Of a stretch of DNA of 64,000 bases, positions 49,191 through 62,859 are shown in pieces. Made by a program: the position numbers and the translations under genes. This stretch comes from Erpobdella octoculata (lineage: Eukaryota; Annelida; Clitellata; Hirudinida; Erpobdellidae), in NCBI GenBank assembly GCA_963978895.1, contig OZ022241.1, forward strand, positions 26,516,073-26,580,072, in the 5' to 3' direction. The notes beneath the pieces were generated by a model. It worked only from the letters and a program-made list of their open reading frames with translations, searched no databases and was not told the origin of the DNA. The first letter of the stretch is position 1. Each line of letters begins with the position of its first letter.

Positions 49191-49904
49191 GATTGTATAT
49201 CGTTAATCCAGAAGTTCATAAATCCCGAGGTCCGTTAATCCCCGATTTAACATAAAAATCAAGCGCTGAGCTGCGCTTTATTATCTGATCATTCTACTGA
49301 TAAACAATGGGCTGACTGTGACAATGTTGCCTAAGAGATCAATAAAAGCATGTGTTTTATTTGATTTATGTGATTGTGTAACACTTGCCATTCTATTCTA
49401 CCGGCAAGTGTACCATACCCAACCTCAGCAATCGCATGTATAAAATCCCTTAGGAGTAAGTAAGCATGAAGTTTCAGTCAATTTTACCTACCATTTAAGC
49501 CCCGTAAATGTAGACGCCGTTGCCTGTCGTCATGCAATCGCCACAAAAAACAGCTTTCTATTACTTATTTATACCTGCAGAAGCTATCGACATGCTACGT
49601 CACTTGCGCGCACAAAAAACCACAATTGTTTACTGAACGTGTTCAGATCGTTAAATTAACTGTTTTTATTACAACATACTTAAACTAGTACTAGGTTGTT
49701 TGACGCCCGTGGCGCCCGTTTATTTAGCGGACCTCGGGATTAATAAACCTTGGGATTAATGAACCTCGGGATTAATGAACCTCGGGGTTTTCGAGACATT
49801 ACCGTCGAATCTTGAGCCACGCTTTGAGCTAATTTGCGCTAAAAAAAAACAAGCTAACCCATCGCATTTAAATGGAAACTTTAGGTTCATTGGGATATTA
49901 GCAA

Positions 49905-50060
49905 AGCTGGGTTATACGTAACGAAGTTCGATTACTTCGTTACTTTTTTTAGTACTTTTACCTGGAACGAGTTAAATTTTATGCAGTGTACTTTTACTTT
50001 TATTTCCGTTACTTTTCTGGTTTACTTCTTTACTTTGTTACAAGTTACTTTTATTAAGAA
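49905..50060. mobile_element. Possible hAT (Tol2-like) subterminal remnant
   Basis: Repeated short motifs TTACTTTTA, GTACTTTTAC, CGTTACTTTT and the palindromic AACGAAGTTCGATTACTTCG resemble the AAGTACTTTTAC-rich ends of Tol2-like hAT elements. No matching opposite end was found. Confidence 0.35.
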
Positions 50061-50900
50061 ATTAAAAAAAAGGCTACATAAAAATTAGTGTCATTAGTTC
50101 AGTTGAATTGATTGAATAATAAACCTTATCGAGTAGTATCTAATATAATCAATTTAACAAACAAACTTGTATCGCGCCTTTTTTTAAAATTTAAAGGCTC
50201 AATAATATCAACGATAGCATGTCTAGAAAAGCGCGGCTGAATGTTTGAATTTGGCGTATCGAAATGGCCTCCTCCAGCGTACTAGTAATAATGCTATTTA
50301 AGATGATAAATCTGCTGTATCTCCGTGCTTGCATTTGAATGCTATGATAAAATTTTTAAATTTGTGTGCTTGTCACTGCTTGTTGTGCACGCCAAAACCT
50401 TAAACCTAAATCTGTCATTAAATTTCAATTCAGTTTCCGAAAACATGTTGAGATAAGTCTAGCTCTAGCTCATCATAGTCAATATTAAATCTGAAGCAAT
50501 ACACCAACCTATTGTTAAAACTGGCTATTTTATATTGTTGAGGGGGGGAGTTAAATCCGTTGTGCGCATAGAGGAGGGGGTCTGAAAATGTACGAGATGC
50601 AACATGAAGAGGGGGTCAAAATCTCGAGCTTAATGCGTACGTAATATGTGAATGGCCCCTTACCAAGTTAGAAAATCATAGCAGAATCATTCAACACATC
50701 AGAAACTTTTGATTTTAAATTTCTATGCATAACACATTTGAAATGTTTGAAAACAGATTTATTCGATTCAAAGTGCACAGAATCAAATTTTCATTTCCAG
50801 AATTCATCAAAACGATTTGTCAAATGGTTATTTTCTTTCTTTTGAAGTAATGAGCTCATCTGTAATATAAACAAGAATGTTACATTTTCCAAGCAATACT
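50061..50900. other. Unassigned intergenic sequence
   Basis: G-rich motifs GAGGGGGGGAGTT and GAGGAGGGGGTC at 50,540-50,620 with GTACGTAATATGTGAATGGC suggest one end of a decayed DNA transposon like that at 8,752. No gene seen. Confidence 0.4.
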
Positions 50901-50920
50901 TGTATATATATATATATATA

Positions 50921-51330
50921 TACTAGCGGAGATACCCGGCGTTGCCCGGGTGTTTTAGAGGTTTTTCTAATGTTTGTCTCTCTCGCTCCCGTTTCCTTCT
51001 CCACTTTTCCGTTTTCGTCGCGTTCCCGGTCGCTTTTCCGCTCCCGGTCGTTTTCCAGCTCCCGGTCGCTTTCCCGCTCAGAAGTTTTGTTATCGATTTT
51101 CTCTCTTGCTCGCGTTTCCTTCCAAGCTTGCTCTCCCGATTCCAGTCGCTTTCCGCGTTCCCGGTCGCTTTCCGCGTTCCCGGTCGCTTTCCGCGTTCCC
51201 GGTCGCTTTCCCGTTCCCGCTTGCTCTCCCGTTCCCGGTCATGCTTGCTCTCCCATTCCCGGTCACGGTTGCTCTCCCGTTCCCGTTCCCGTTCACGCTC
51301 ATTTTCTCTTTTCCATTCTTTCTTAACTTC
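50921..51330 (-). repeat. Family B, copy 6
   Basis: ACTAGCGGAGATACCCGGCG, TTGCCCGGGTGTTTTAGAGG, then degenerate TTCCGCGTTCCCGGTCGCT units repeated about four times. Open frames across it are periodicity artefacts. Confidence 0.85.
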
Positions 51331-51399
51331 TGTTAGCCTATAAAACGTAAAATAGATTTGCTAAGACTATATATATATATCAATGTTTGTAGGTTAGTT

Positions 51400-51702
51400 T
51401 GTCTATTATAGAAACGGGAAAGCGACCCGGAACGGACAGCGAGCGGGAACGGAAAAGCAAGCGTGAGCGGGAATGGGAGAGCAAACGTGAGCGGGAACTG
51501 GACAGCGACCGGGAACGGGAAAACGACGGGAGCGGGAAAGCGACCGGGAGCGGGAAAGCGACCGGCAGCGGGAAAACGACCGAAAACGGGAAAGCGAACA
51601 GGAGTGGGAAAGCAGGTGGGAAAGGAAACGGGAGAGAAAGAGACAAACATTAGAAAAACCTCTAAAAAACCCGGGCAACGCCGGGTATCTCCGCTAGTAC
51701 AT
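51400..51702 (+). repeat. Family B, copy 7, inverted relative to copy 6
   Basis: CTATTATAGAAACGGGAAAG, many GGGAGCGGGAAAGCGACC units, then ACCCGGGCAACGCCGGGTAT-CTCCGCTAGT. With copy 6 it forms an inverted pair about 80 bp apart. It is close in sequence to copy 1 at 11.1-11.5 kb on the opposite strand. Confidence 0.85.
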
Positions 51703-51785
51703 ACATAAACACACACACAGACACACATACATGCACATACACATACATACATACACACATACATACGCACAAACATTTATATATA

Positions 51786-52075
<290 letters not shown>

Positions 52076-52124
52076 CTATTAGCTATAGTTCAATTTCAAA
52101 CACTATGACACGAAATTTTTATTT

Positions 52125-53277
52125 ATATAGATTTATATTGCGCCCATTACTAAAAGAACATTGGCGCATTACAATTGTGTATAGTTCACGGGTATAGAAC
52201 AAAAAGAGTTAAACAGAAATAATAAATGTAGCAAGATATAAAAAACGTTGGATTAAAAGTTAGGAAAAGGCACTATTGAAGAGGTATGTTTTTAGTTTTT
52301 TTTCTGACGGAAAAAGGATCCGCTGTTTCGCGAATCTCTGACGAAAGGACGTTCCATGCCGCGTGACCAACGTAGGAAAAGGTCCGTTCACCGAGTTTTG
52401 TGTGGATAAGAGATATGGTGAATGTTGAGGATTTGGCCGATCGTAGGCCAGAACGTGGGGCATTTCCCGCCGCCGACTTGACGTCGGCAGTAGAATATTG
52501 AGGACATTTTCCATAGTAGATTGAGTGCATTATTATGGAGAGTTTGAATAGTATTCGCCTTTTTATTGGCAACCAGTGTAATTGATACATGCTCGTCGTA
52601 ACGTGGTCACGTGCGCCGAGTTGGAAGATTAACCGCACAGCAGTATTCTGTACACGTTGTAGCGGTTCAAGTGAACTTTGTAGTAATCCAGCCAGCAGCG
52701 AGTTACAGTAATCCAGCCTAGAGATAACGAATGCCAGAACTAACTTTACTGTAACCTTCGCTCCAACATGCCGATGAATCTGTCGAAGACGGCGCAGGTG
52801 GTAGAAGCAAGAAGCTGACACGTTGGCGATGTGCTGCTTCATTGTTAAATTAGAGTCCAGTAGGACATCCAGGTCACGCACAACCGCTGACGGCTTAGCC
52901 GATTCCAATCCGGCTCGTATTGTGCAGTCTGGACTTCTCAGCTTGGCCAGGCTAGCCCGCGATCCAAACCAGATGACCTCTGTTTTTCCTGTATTTAGCT
53001 GCAAGCGACGAGGTGCACCCCAGCTCATTATTTTCGCGACGCAGTCAGATATACGCTTTCTAGCGGCGTCTATTTCCTCAATTGGGCAGTCGGTGAACAG
53101 CTGGGTGTCGTCAACGTATAAATGGGATTTGATGTTGTAATTCGCCAGTAGCTCGGTGATATCCTCCGTATATGCTGTAAACACCAGTGGTCCCAGGACT
53201 GATCCCTGGGGCACACCACAGTCAACTGCGAAACTGGAGGTCAGACTGTCAGCATAAACGAATGAGACATGACCCTA
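52125..53277 (-). mobile_element. L2/CR1-type LINE, 5'-truncated, RT largely intact
   Basis: One minus frame of more than 330 codons begins YADSLTSSFAVDCGVPQGSV (motif B) and continues with LYVDDTQLF (motif C, YVDD), LDSNLTMKQHIANVSASCFY, SRLDYCNSLLAGL, LQRVQNTAVRLIF, LHWLPIKRRILFKL and the usual WNVLSSEIR C-terminus. It stops at about 52,273. The 3' UTR runs to about 52,125. The absence of stops suggests a relatively young, but dead-on-arrival, 5'-truncated insertion. The palm motif A lies beyond the truncation. Confidence 0.85.
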
Positions 53278-53690
53278 GAATCCCTATATCTTTTGAACCG
53301 CTCGTTCGTTTAAGCGATTAAAATGTCCCTACGTTCTTCTTCATATGGGCTATATTTTGAGCTTAAAATGAATGTTTTATTTGAATGGAGCGTCCCCTAG
53401 CGGACGAAATGGCTACAGCACTACTAAAATATATATTATCGGGAATATATTTTTAATTGTATGGGATACAACAAAATTTACAATGAAACACTAATAGGAA
53501 ATTGGGGATAACTTTTCGGAATTTATAATTTGTTTTAATCACAGGCGCCCCCTAGCGCACAAAATGGCAAAACGCCATTTTTCAGTTTATAACAAATCAG
53601 TAATAACTTTAAAACGGCACGAGATACAACAAAACTTACAATAAATCAATAATAGGAAATCTGGAACAAACTTTCAGAATTAATAGTTTA
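53278..53690. repeat. Dispersed repeat, two diverged units of about 170 bp
   Basis: Each unit contains GCGYCCCCTAGCGSAC-AAATGGC, a GATACAACAAAAYTTACAAT block and AATAGGAAAT. No coding capacity. Confidence 0.6.
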
Positions 53691-55945
53691 CCAGCACTTG
53701 ACGCACGCTTCGCGCGCGAAGCGTGTGAGTTTTTCCAGCTAGTCGCAGATGATTTTTCACTTGGAAACGTTTAGGAATGGTCTTCTCTTTGAATGGCTAA
53801 ATTTGAAAAAACCGCCTACGAAAAAAACAACCTTTATTGGCTGATATTGGAAAAACCGCTTACGAATAAAACCACCTCTATTTATTTTCAATTTCTTTAT
53901 AATGCGCGATCACGCAATCTCAAAATTTTTGGGAAAACACGCCTTCGGTGATTTGTTTATTTTTAATTTGTATATATTCAGCGATGACGTAAGATGCATT
54001 ATATATATCCGCAAAGCACTAAACTTTTGCGGCTAATAACTTTTTATTTAAACATTTTAACAAAAAAGTGTCCTAACAAACCGTGTTCAGCGTTTTATAA
54101 TTTATCAATGTGAGTTTTTTCAAACCTGCAGATGCTAATCGGGTGACATAATACATCATTGCGCTATTATGTTGGGAACCAGCACTTGACGCACGCTTCG
54201 CGCGCAAAGCGTGTGAGTTTTTACATATTAGTCGCACTCAAACCGCACTCTAAGCAAAAAAAACTACCAATGCGATAATATAGTAATAAATTTACGCACG
54301 CTTCGCAAGCGAGTTATGACGTATGCTCAAAATATATCCGCAAAGCGTCGAACTTTCCAATAATAGGAATAATATTATCCAATTAGTTAATTTTCGTAAA
54401 TAATATTATTATTTATAATTAAAATAAGAGGAATAATAATTACAAAATAGAAAAATGTCGTTAATAATATTTTTATTAAATATATCCGCAAAGCGTAGAA
54501 CTTTCCAATAATAGGAATAATATTAGCAAATTAGTTAATTTTCGTTATTAATAACATTATTATTAATTAAAATAAGAGAAATAATAATTGCAAAATAGTA
54601 AATTGTCGTTAATAATAATTTACAACTTGTTTAAAATTGGGAAAAACCCGCCGAATACTACTTCGGTGATTTATTTATTTTCAACTTGTTTATATTGAAA
54701 GATTTGTTTATTTTTAACTTGTATATATTCAGCGATGACGTAAGATGCATTATATCCCTACTATAAATGCGCAATGATGTAATATGTATGTATTATGTAT
54801 TATGTCACCCGATTAGCATCTGCAGGTCTGAAAAAACTCACGTTTATAGATTATGAGACGCTGAACATGGTTTGTTAGGGCACTTTTTTGCTAAAATGTT
54901 TAAATAAAAAGTTATTAGCCGCGAAAGTTTAACGCTATGCGGATATATATAATGCATCGTACGTCATCACACAATAAACAACATAAACAAAATATTCGGT
55001 GGACGACCTCCTTCGAAGCGAACAAATTAATAATAATAATAATGTATAAAAAAAAGCCTACGTCATCACTCAATATAAACAAAATAAAATAAATAAATAA
55101 ATAAATAGGAGTTGGCGCACGATTGTCGAAGCTAACAATGGACTTTTGTGTTAATTTTGTCAGCGGGTTTTATCAATTTTAGCCATTGAAGTCGGCGGGT
55201 TTTTCCCAATTTTAAACAAGTTGTAAATTATTATTAACGACAATTTACTATTTTGCAATTATTATTCCTTTTATTTTAATTATTATTAATAACAAAGATT
55301 AACTATTTTGCTAATATTATTCCGATTATTGGAAAGTTCGACGCTTTGCGGATATATTTAATGAAATTATTATTAACGACATTTTACTATGTTGCAATTA
55401 TTATTCCTCTTATTTTAATTATTAATAATATTATTATTTACGAAAATTAACTAATTTGCTAATATTATTCCTATTGAAGATTGGGTTTTTTTTCATTATC
55501 AGCCATTAAAAGTTGGGTTTTTTCTTAGGCTTTTTTTCACTATCACCTAAAATATGTTGTTCTTTTCGTATGCGGTTTTTTCGCTATCACCCAATAAATT
55601 TGGTTTTTTTCATAGGCTTTTTTTCCGATACCATCAAATAAATAGTGTTCTTCATAGGCGGTTTTTCATTATCACCCAATTAACATGGTTTTTTTCGTAG
55701 GCTGTTTTTTCCAAATCGCCCATTAAAGGTTTTTATACGTAGGCATTTTTTCCTAAATCATCCAATCAAATAGAAGACCATTCCAAAACGTGTCCAAGTG
55801 AAAAATCATCTGCTACTAACTATATTAGTCACACGCTTCGCTTGCGAAGCGTGCGTAAAGTTATTACTATATTAGCGCATTGGTGTTGTTTTTGAGCTTA
55901 TAGTGCTGTTTGAGTGCGACTAATATGCGTCATGTGCTGGTCCCT
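53691..55945. mobile_element. Large foldback element, about 2.2 kb
   Basis: CCAGCACTTGACGCACGCTT at the left has its complement GCGTCATGTGCTGG at the right (55,928-55,941). GAAGCGTGTG/CACACGCTTC, AAGTGAAAAATCATCTGC, and long AT-rich blocks such as AATAATATTAGCAAATTAGT also occur in both orientations (54,350-54,620 versus 55,200-55,480). A second CCAGCACTTGACGC start at about 54,179 shows internal nesting or duplication. No protein is encoded. It is rich in GATATATTT and CGCAAAGCG motifs that recur four or more times. Confidence 0.7.
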
Positions 55946-55980
55946 ACTATAAATGCGCAATGATGTAATATGTAATATGT

Positions 55981-56833
55981 ATAATACATAATACATAATA
56001 CATAGTACATAATACATAATACATAATACATAATACATAATACATAATACATAATACATAATACATAATACATAATACATAATACATAATACATAATACA
56101 TAATACATAATACATAATACATAATACATAATACATAATACATAATACATAATACATAATACATAATACATAATACATAATACATAATACATAATACATA
56201 ATACATAATACATAATACATAATACATAATACATAATACATAATACATAATACATAATACATAATACATAATACATAATACATAATACATAATACATAAT
56301 ACATAATACATAATACATAATACATAATACATAATACATAATACATAATACATAATACATAATACATAATACATAATACATAATACATAATACATAATAC
56401 ATAATACATAATACATAATACATAATACATAATACATAATACATAATACATAATACATAATACATAATACATAATACATAATACATAATACATAATACAT
56501 AATACATAATACATAATACATAATACATAATACATAATACATAATACATAATACATAATACATAATACATAATACATAATACATAATACATAATACATAA
56601 TACATAATACATAATACATAATACATAATACATAATACATAATACATAATACATAATACATAATACATAATACATAATACATAATACATAATACATAATA
56701 CATAATACATAATACATAATACATAATACATAATACATAATACATAATACATAATACATAATACATAATACATAATACATAATACATAATACATAATACA
56801 TAATACTTAATACATAATACATATTACATAATA
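55981..56833. repeat. (AATACAT)n heptanucleotide satellite, about 120 units
   Basis: Around 850 bp of nearly perfect 7-bp repeat. Seven is not a multiple of three, yet all frames lack stops on the minus strand (repeating Met-Tyr-Tyr-Val-Leu-Cys-Ile), so the long minus frames are artefacts. Short runs of the same unit (ATGTATTATGTATTATG) are present within the adjacent foldback element at about 54,787-54,805, the likely seed. Confidence 0.97.
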
Positions 56834-56839
56834 CTAACA

Positions 56840-57000
56840 ATATACGTGTTTTGATAATTTTTGAAAATTTGTTTTCCAGGACTTCCAACGTAAGGTGGAA
56901 AATAGGGTTATATTTTTCTTAGAATAACTGCTACTCTGAAACTGAAAATACTACAGATATAAAATAAGTATTTAGATACTACTTAGAAGCATGTCTCAAA
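56840..57000 (+). repeat. Family A fragment (one tandem unit)
   Basis: ATACGTGTTTTGATAATTTT, TTCCAGGACTTCCAACGTAA and GAATAACTGCTACTCTGAAA are almost identical to 60,417-60,560 in family A copy 5. Confidence 0.85.
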
Positions 57001-57015
57001 GATAAATTAATTCCA

Positions 57016-57017
<2 letters not shown>

Positions 57018-57098
<81 letters not shown>
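57018..57098. repeat. (TA)n microsatellite
   Basis: About 80 bp of TA that truncates PIN/CXC copy 3. Confidence 0.95.
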
Positions 57099-57100
<2 letters not shown>

Positions 57101-57690
57101 TTTGCAGCGTGTCTTGTTGATATCGGTAGAGGTGCTTGTCCTCTTGCAGAGCAGGATGACAAACGTGTACATTTGATTTTCATCAACGTGTATTAGTGCA
57201 GTGGAGAGGGTCGAGTGAGCGCAGGAAAAGTTGTCCACACTTCCCATGTTGTCCTCTCGCCATGTCTGGCAAAGCAGGAGACCGTGTCACACCCTGTCAA
57301 AGAATGAAACATTGGCAGGGCCTGTGCTTTCTCTGGGCCCAGAGCCCGCGCCATCTTATGTGCTGCCAAGAAACTAAAAGCATTGCCCGTCCCAAAGGAT
57401 ACCCACACTTCATCGTTGTCTTTGAGGATGCGTGCCAGAAAATTTGCGAGGACAACAAAATCAGTGTCAACAGTACGGATAGTGATCTTGCTTTGGCCAG
57501 CGTGAGCTGCATGCAGCACCATGAGGGTGCCCGCTTTTTCGTGAATGCATGGAGCCAGACCTGCGGTATCGAGGAGCGATGGCTTGCTCATGACAGCATC
57601 CCCATCCGTAATGACCAGCTGTTTCTCTGTAAACTGGAATGAGTCGTGGAAGGCACCGACAGTAAACTGAACAGCTCCGTCTTATTGTCG
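57099..57690 (-). pseudogene. PIN/CXC protein, copy 3: nuclease-like part
   Basis: Minus strand from about 57,670: FQFTEKQLVITDGDAVMSKP, LLDTAGLAPCIHEKAGTLMV, ITIRTVDTDFVVLANFLARI, VSFGTGNAFSFLAAHKMARA, LGPEKAQALPMFHSLTGCDT, VSCFARHGERTTWEVWTTFP. This is the same family as 37.9-41.4 kb, but a different subfamily (HSLTGCDTVS instead of HSLSEADVTG). The acidic motif reads HEKAG where I expect HEEAD, so a catalytic pair is lost. After a frame change near 57,195, [19 protein letters not shown] continues the family sequence until the (TA)n. The CXC end is missing, and the 5' side is replaced by a LINE fragment. Confidence 0.75.
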
Positions 57691-57694
57691 TCAG

Positions 57695-58430
57695 GGGCAG
57701 TTACGCTTTGGCCCAATAACCAAATTTGTTCATAATAGGTAGGACTACTTTTGTGGAAAATTTGGTGCTTTTATCAAAAATGCCCAATAAGTTTGAATAT
57801 CCAAGGTAAACAGCCCCACTAAGAGAAGTCAAGTTAAGTAAAAGTGTGTAAAAAGAACGTTTAGCAAAAGAGTGCTTAACAGTAAAGATTCGAAAGTGAT
57901 TAGGAGAAAAAGAACGATGACCAGACTTAAAAGGGATTTGTATTAAGTTAGTTAAGTAGAGAGGAGTAGGACAATTTTTTATTTTATACATTAATAAGCA
58001 TAGTTTAAAAATTACCCTATATCTAAGAAGAAGCCAACGGAGAAGAACAAGAGATGGAAAAATGTGAGCGAAGTAGGAGGTGCGAGAAACTAAGCGTGCA
58101 GCTTAGTTGAAGGCTTTAGAGAGAGGATAAAAGGTAGTAACAGGAAGACCATAATATATTGAATTGCAGTAGTCAATTCGAGACAGAATAAAAGAAAAGA
58201 CTAGACGTTGTAGAGAAGGATCATCCAGAAGTGGACGAAGCTGATTAATGCGCAAATATGGAAGTAGCAGGATTTAGTAACAGATGTAATTTGAGGGGTT
58301 AGAGACAAGTTGGAGGCAAAAGAAAACCTAAGCTACGACTCAAAGAAGAAAAAAAAATAGAAAGAGAAGATAGTGGTGGTAAAACCAAGGGAAGAGGAGT
58401 TAGAGATTTAAGAGGAATTATTGAGTATAT
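57695..58430 (-). mobile_element. CR1/L2-type LINE 3' fragment
   Basis: Minus strand: MYKIKNCPTPLYLTNLIQIP, FKSGHRSFSPNHFRIF and HSFAKRSF, with upstream RT thumb sequence in broken frames. It matches the LINE at 38,680-39,944 over most of its length, so both belong to one family. More degraded than that copy. Confidence 0.8.
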
Positions 58431-58439
58431 TAAGATAAT

Positions 58440-58575
58440 ATATCTTTTCGACCGTCATTGGGTCTGAGTTCGCCGCATAAAAATTTGGGTTTTTTCGAGT
58501 TCAGTTCGAAATGTAAAAATTATGGGTTCGAGTTCGAAAAGTTCGGTTCGATTTCCATCACTACGCTACATGTGC
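58440..58575. mobile_element. Possible hAT terminus
   Basis: Read on the minus strand it begins TAGTGATGGAAATCGAACCG followed by several AACTCGAACC/GTTCGAA motifs, a layout I associate with hAT ends. No partner end or duplication identified. Confidence 0.35.
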
Positions 58576-59631
58576 TCAAAACACCAACAGAAACGATTGG
58601 TCCGCGAGCCTTTATAGTGTCTGCCCCGTCGGCGTAGAACTCTTTCCCTATCAACCTCCGTGATCCTAATCTTAGACTCTTAGTCTTCCGCCAACAATAA
58701 AATTTATAAAAATCATAGAATATATTATTTAAAAAAAATCCAATGCATAAATTTTTTTGAAAGCTTCTTATTACAATGGCAATACCTCTCTGCTGGGTCC
58801 TCTCGTGTTTTTCCAAGAGATTGACGTGCTGAAATGCTTTCAAACATGTCCCGCTTCTTCTTACCACTGTGAATATTATTTTAATAAACATTTAATTGTT
58901 ATGAACTTTTTTTATGAAAATATAACTTAGAAATATTAATAGCGATATCATAATAAGAATAGAGTCAGAAGTCTATAACCATAAACACCCGAACTTGCTA
59001 GTTTAGAAAAATCAGAAACTTGATCTAGTTTAACTTTTAATCGTATTGAATTAATTTATACGTGCTAAAATGTATTTGATTTTTTTTAGCCGGAACCAAA
59101 GTCAATAGTTTTAAAAACATTATACCCGAACCCAGTTCATGTACGAATTTCAAATACTATTTGTATTAAGTTAGTTAAGTAGAGAGGAGAAATTTCAAAT
59201 ACTATTTGAAATACGTATTTGGAATACATCAGGATTATTTTGTATTTGTATTTCAAATTTTTAGAGAGCCGAGTATGCTGTCTTAGTATTTGAAATACAT
59301 CACAATAGGTATTTTGTATTTCTCAGAATTATCCAATAAATTTTTTTAAAATTTGGCCTAATCAATTATTTACTTTTAGAAGTTATTGATCTATGGTTGA
59401 CGTAATATTATCTCTGTATTGCTGTTATAGTCATATAATAAACTGATTATATTATAAAAAAATTATATATTTTTAATTTGATGACTGTTATATCTTTTAT
59501 TATTCTAAATTAAGTGTAATAATTACAATCTAAACTATTGTGGTTGCTAAACACTTATTTTGATCTGTAGATAATTATGTCTTTATATAAGTTTGTTTAT
59601 GACATGACTCAGTAGGAAATAGAATAAAACT

Positions 59632-59640
<9 letters not shown>
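58576..59640. other. Unassigned, with TATTTGAAATAC-rich segment
   Basis: No gene supported. At 59,150-59,330 repeated TTTGAAATAC / GTATTTCAAAT motifs in both orientations again suggest hAT-type subterminal sequence. The 123-codon minus frame at 58,520-58,891 has no known domain. Confidence 0.4.
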
Positions 59641-59663
<23 letters not shown>

Positions 59664-59858
59664 CAAACATATATATATAAACCTCCCTCTCTTTATAGAA
59701 AATCATATGATTTTCTACTGGGGTTCAGTACTATCCGTTTTGGAGGGTTGCAATAACGTTTAGGTTTTGCCTCCGGTTCTATTCCTGTTGGAACGTGTGT
59801 CAACTCCTCCGGATTGGCTTCATTATCCGGGCAACGCCGAGTACCCCCGCTTGTATAT
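59641..59858 (+). repeat. (TA)n and a family-B-like 3' end
   Basis: A TA tract at 59,633-59,660, then unrelated sequence ending ATCCGGGCAACGCCGAGTAC-CCCCGCTTGTATATATA, a slightly mutated family-B terminus. Confidence 0.6.
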
Positions 59859-59860
59859 AT

Positions 59861-61247
59861 ATATAAAAGATCATGTCCTGACTGACTGACTGATTATCAA
59901 CTTCGAGCTAAATCGCCTCATCCTAGGAACGTGAAATTTGGAACTTATATTATTTTTATAGTGCTAGCACCCACTAAGAAAATGTTTTTGAAAAATTTGC
60001 TCCTGGGGAGATGAAATAGGAAAACAAACTTATTTCTGAAAAAATGCAGATCTCGAAAACTAAAAATAAGAAGGTTTTGAAATTTGTTATCTAGATTCTT
60101 ATTACAAAATAAAAAGACACATGTTTGGCCATTTTATGAAAATTTGGTTTCCAGGACTTCAAATGTGGGGTAAAAAATATGGTTAAGTTATTTTCGAATT
60201 AGTGCTACTCAAAAACTGTATGTGCTGCAGACGTAAAAATTAGTATTCGGTATCTAATCAAGAAATAAAGATATACGTGTTTTACCAATTTTTGATAGTT
60301 TGGTTTTCAGAAACACAAATTTTGGGTTGGAAAAAAGGAATATTTGCTTAAAAACTTCAAAAACTAAAAATGTGAAAGTTTTGCAACTTAGCACAAAGAT
60401 TATTTTTACAAAATAAAATACGTGTTTTGATAATTTTTGAAAAATTTTTTTCCAGGACTTCCAACGTAAGGTGGAAAATAGGGTTATATTTTTCTTAGAA
60501 TAACTGCTACTCTGAAACTGAAAATACTACAGATATAAAATAAGTATTTAGATAATACTAAGAAAATAAAGTTACACATGTTTTACCAATTTTTTTCCAT
60601 GCTTTAGCTTCTAGAACTACAAATGTACGTTGGAGAAAAGGAGTATTTGATTGAAAACTCAATAACTGGAAATGTAAATCAATAAAAATCTGTATTTAAG
60701 TTTTTTTTAAATAGTTAATACGTGTTCCATTATTTTTCAAAAAATTAGTTTCCAAGCTTTTAGGTTTTGTGCCCGTTAAATTTGGCTGAGTCCAGTTTAT
60801 CACGGACCAAGCCATGCATCTATTTTTGTGCTTTTGAAACGAGCCGACTTGGGCCTAAACAACAAGCCAGGCCTGTAATTTTCTGCCTATAAAATAAGCC
60901 GGACCGAGTTTAAAAAATCTGTGTAGGGCTCTGTAGATTGGAGTACTGCACGGACCGGGCAAGGCCGTGATTTTAAGTTTTCAAATGGGCCGGGTTAAAT
61001 TTGAAGTCAAGGTGGGATGGGCCAAGATTTTTCCAAGATTTTTTTCCAACAAAATTTATGCCAGCGAAAACGTGCCCCAATTAAACGGGCCGGGTCTGAA
61101 ATTTTCGTTTATGCAACGGGCCGGGCCAAGTTGACGACGGGCCGGACCGAGCCGAAAAAAATTGTCCCCTGCAGTACTCTACTATAGATGCATTTTTCAA
61201 AAATCTCTAATTTCAAGTGAACGAAGCCGCGACGGACACTGCTAGTT
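59861..61247 (+). mobile_element. Family A, copy 5 (near full length)
   Basis: From AGATCATGTCCTGACTGACT, through CCTAGGAACGTGAAATTTGG, four or five tandem units and the GGGCCGGGCC-rich block, to ACGAAGCCGCGACGGACACT-GCTAGT. With copy 4 it defines the family length as about 1.2-1.5 kb. Confidence 0.85.
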
Positions 61248-62801
<1,554 letters not shown>

Positions 62802-62859
62802 AATTAATAATTGCTGATTTTATTATAAATTTCCGCTCGATTGACTTTACAGAATAGAA

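Larger units (their letters stand above)
47725..49803. mobile_element. Foldback DNA transposon with inverted arms of about 600 bp
   Basis: Left end GGTAATGTCTCGAAAACCCC and right end GGGGTTTTCGAGACATTACC are exact complements. The arms (about 47,725-48,300 and 49,185-49,803) pair over most of their length, including AACAGTTAATTTAACGATCT, GCTGTTTTTTGTGGCGATTG and CTCAGCAATCGCATGTAT blocks. Both arms carry CCTCGGGATTAATGAA minisatellite units. Flanks share only GTC, so the target duplication is unclear. The centre holds a hAT transposase relic and a MITE. Confidence 0.8.

Noticed and set aside
53700..55860. Possible CRISPR-like or phage-type repeat array from the recurring GAAGCGTGTG motif
   Set aside because: Repeats are inverted, irregularly spaced and lack unique spacers of constant length; the context is a eukaryotic foldback element.
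55898..56888. Three overlapping frames of about 300 codons repeating Met-Tyr-Tyr-Val-Leu-Cys-Ile
   Set aside because: Translation of the (AATACAT)n satellite; a 21-base period keeps all minus-strand frames open.
57196..57642. 148-codon plus-strand frame
   Set aside because: It lies opposite PIN/CXC copy 3, whose minus-strand translation matches a known family; the plus frame is its shadow.
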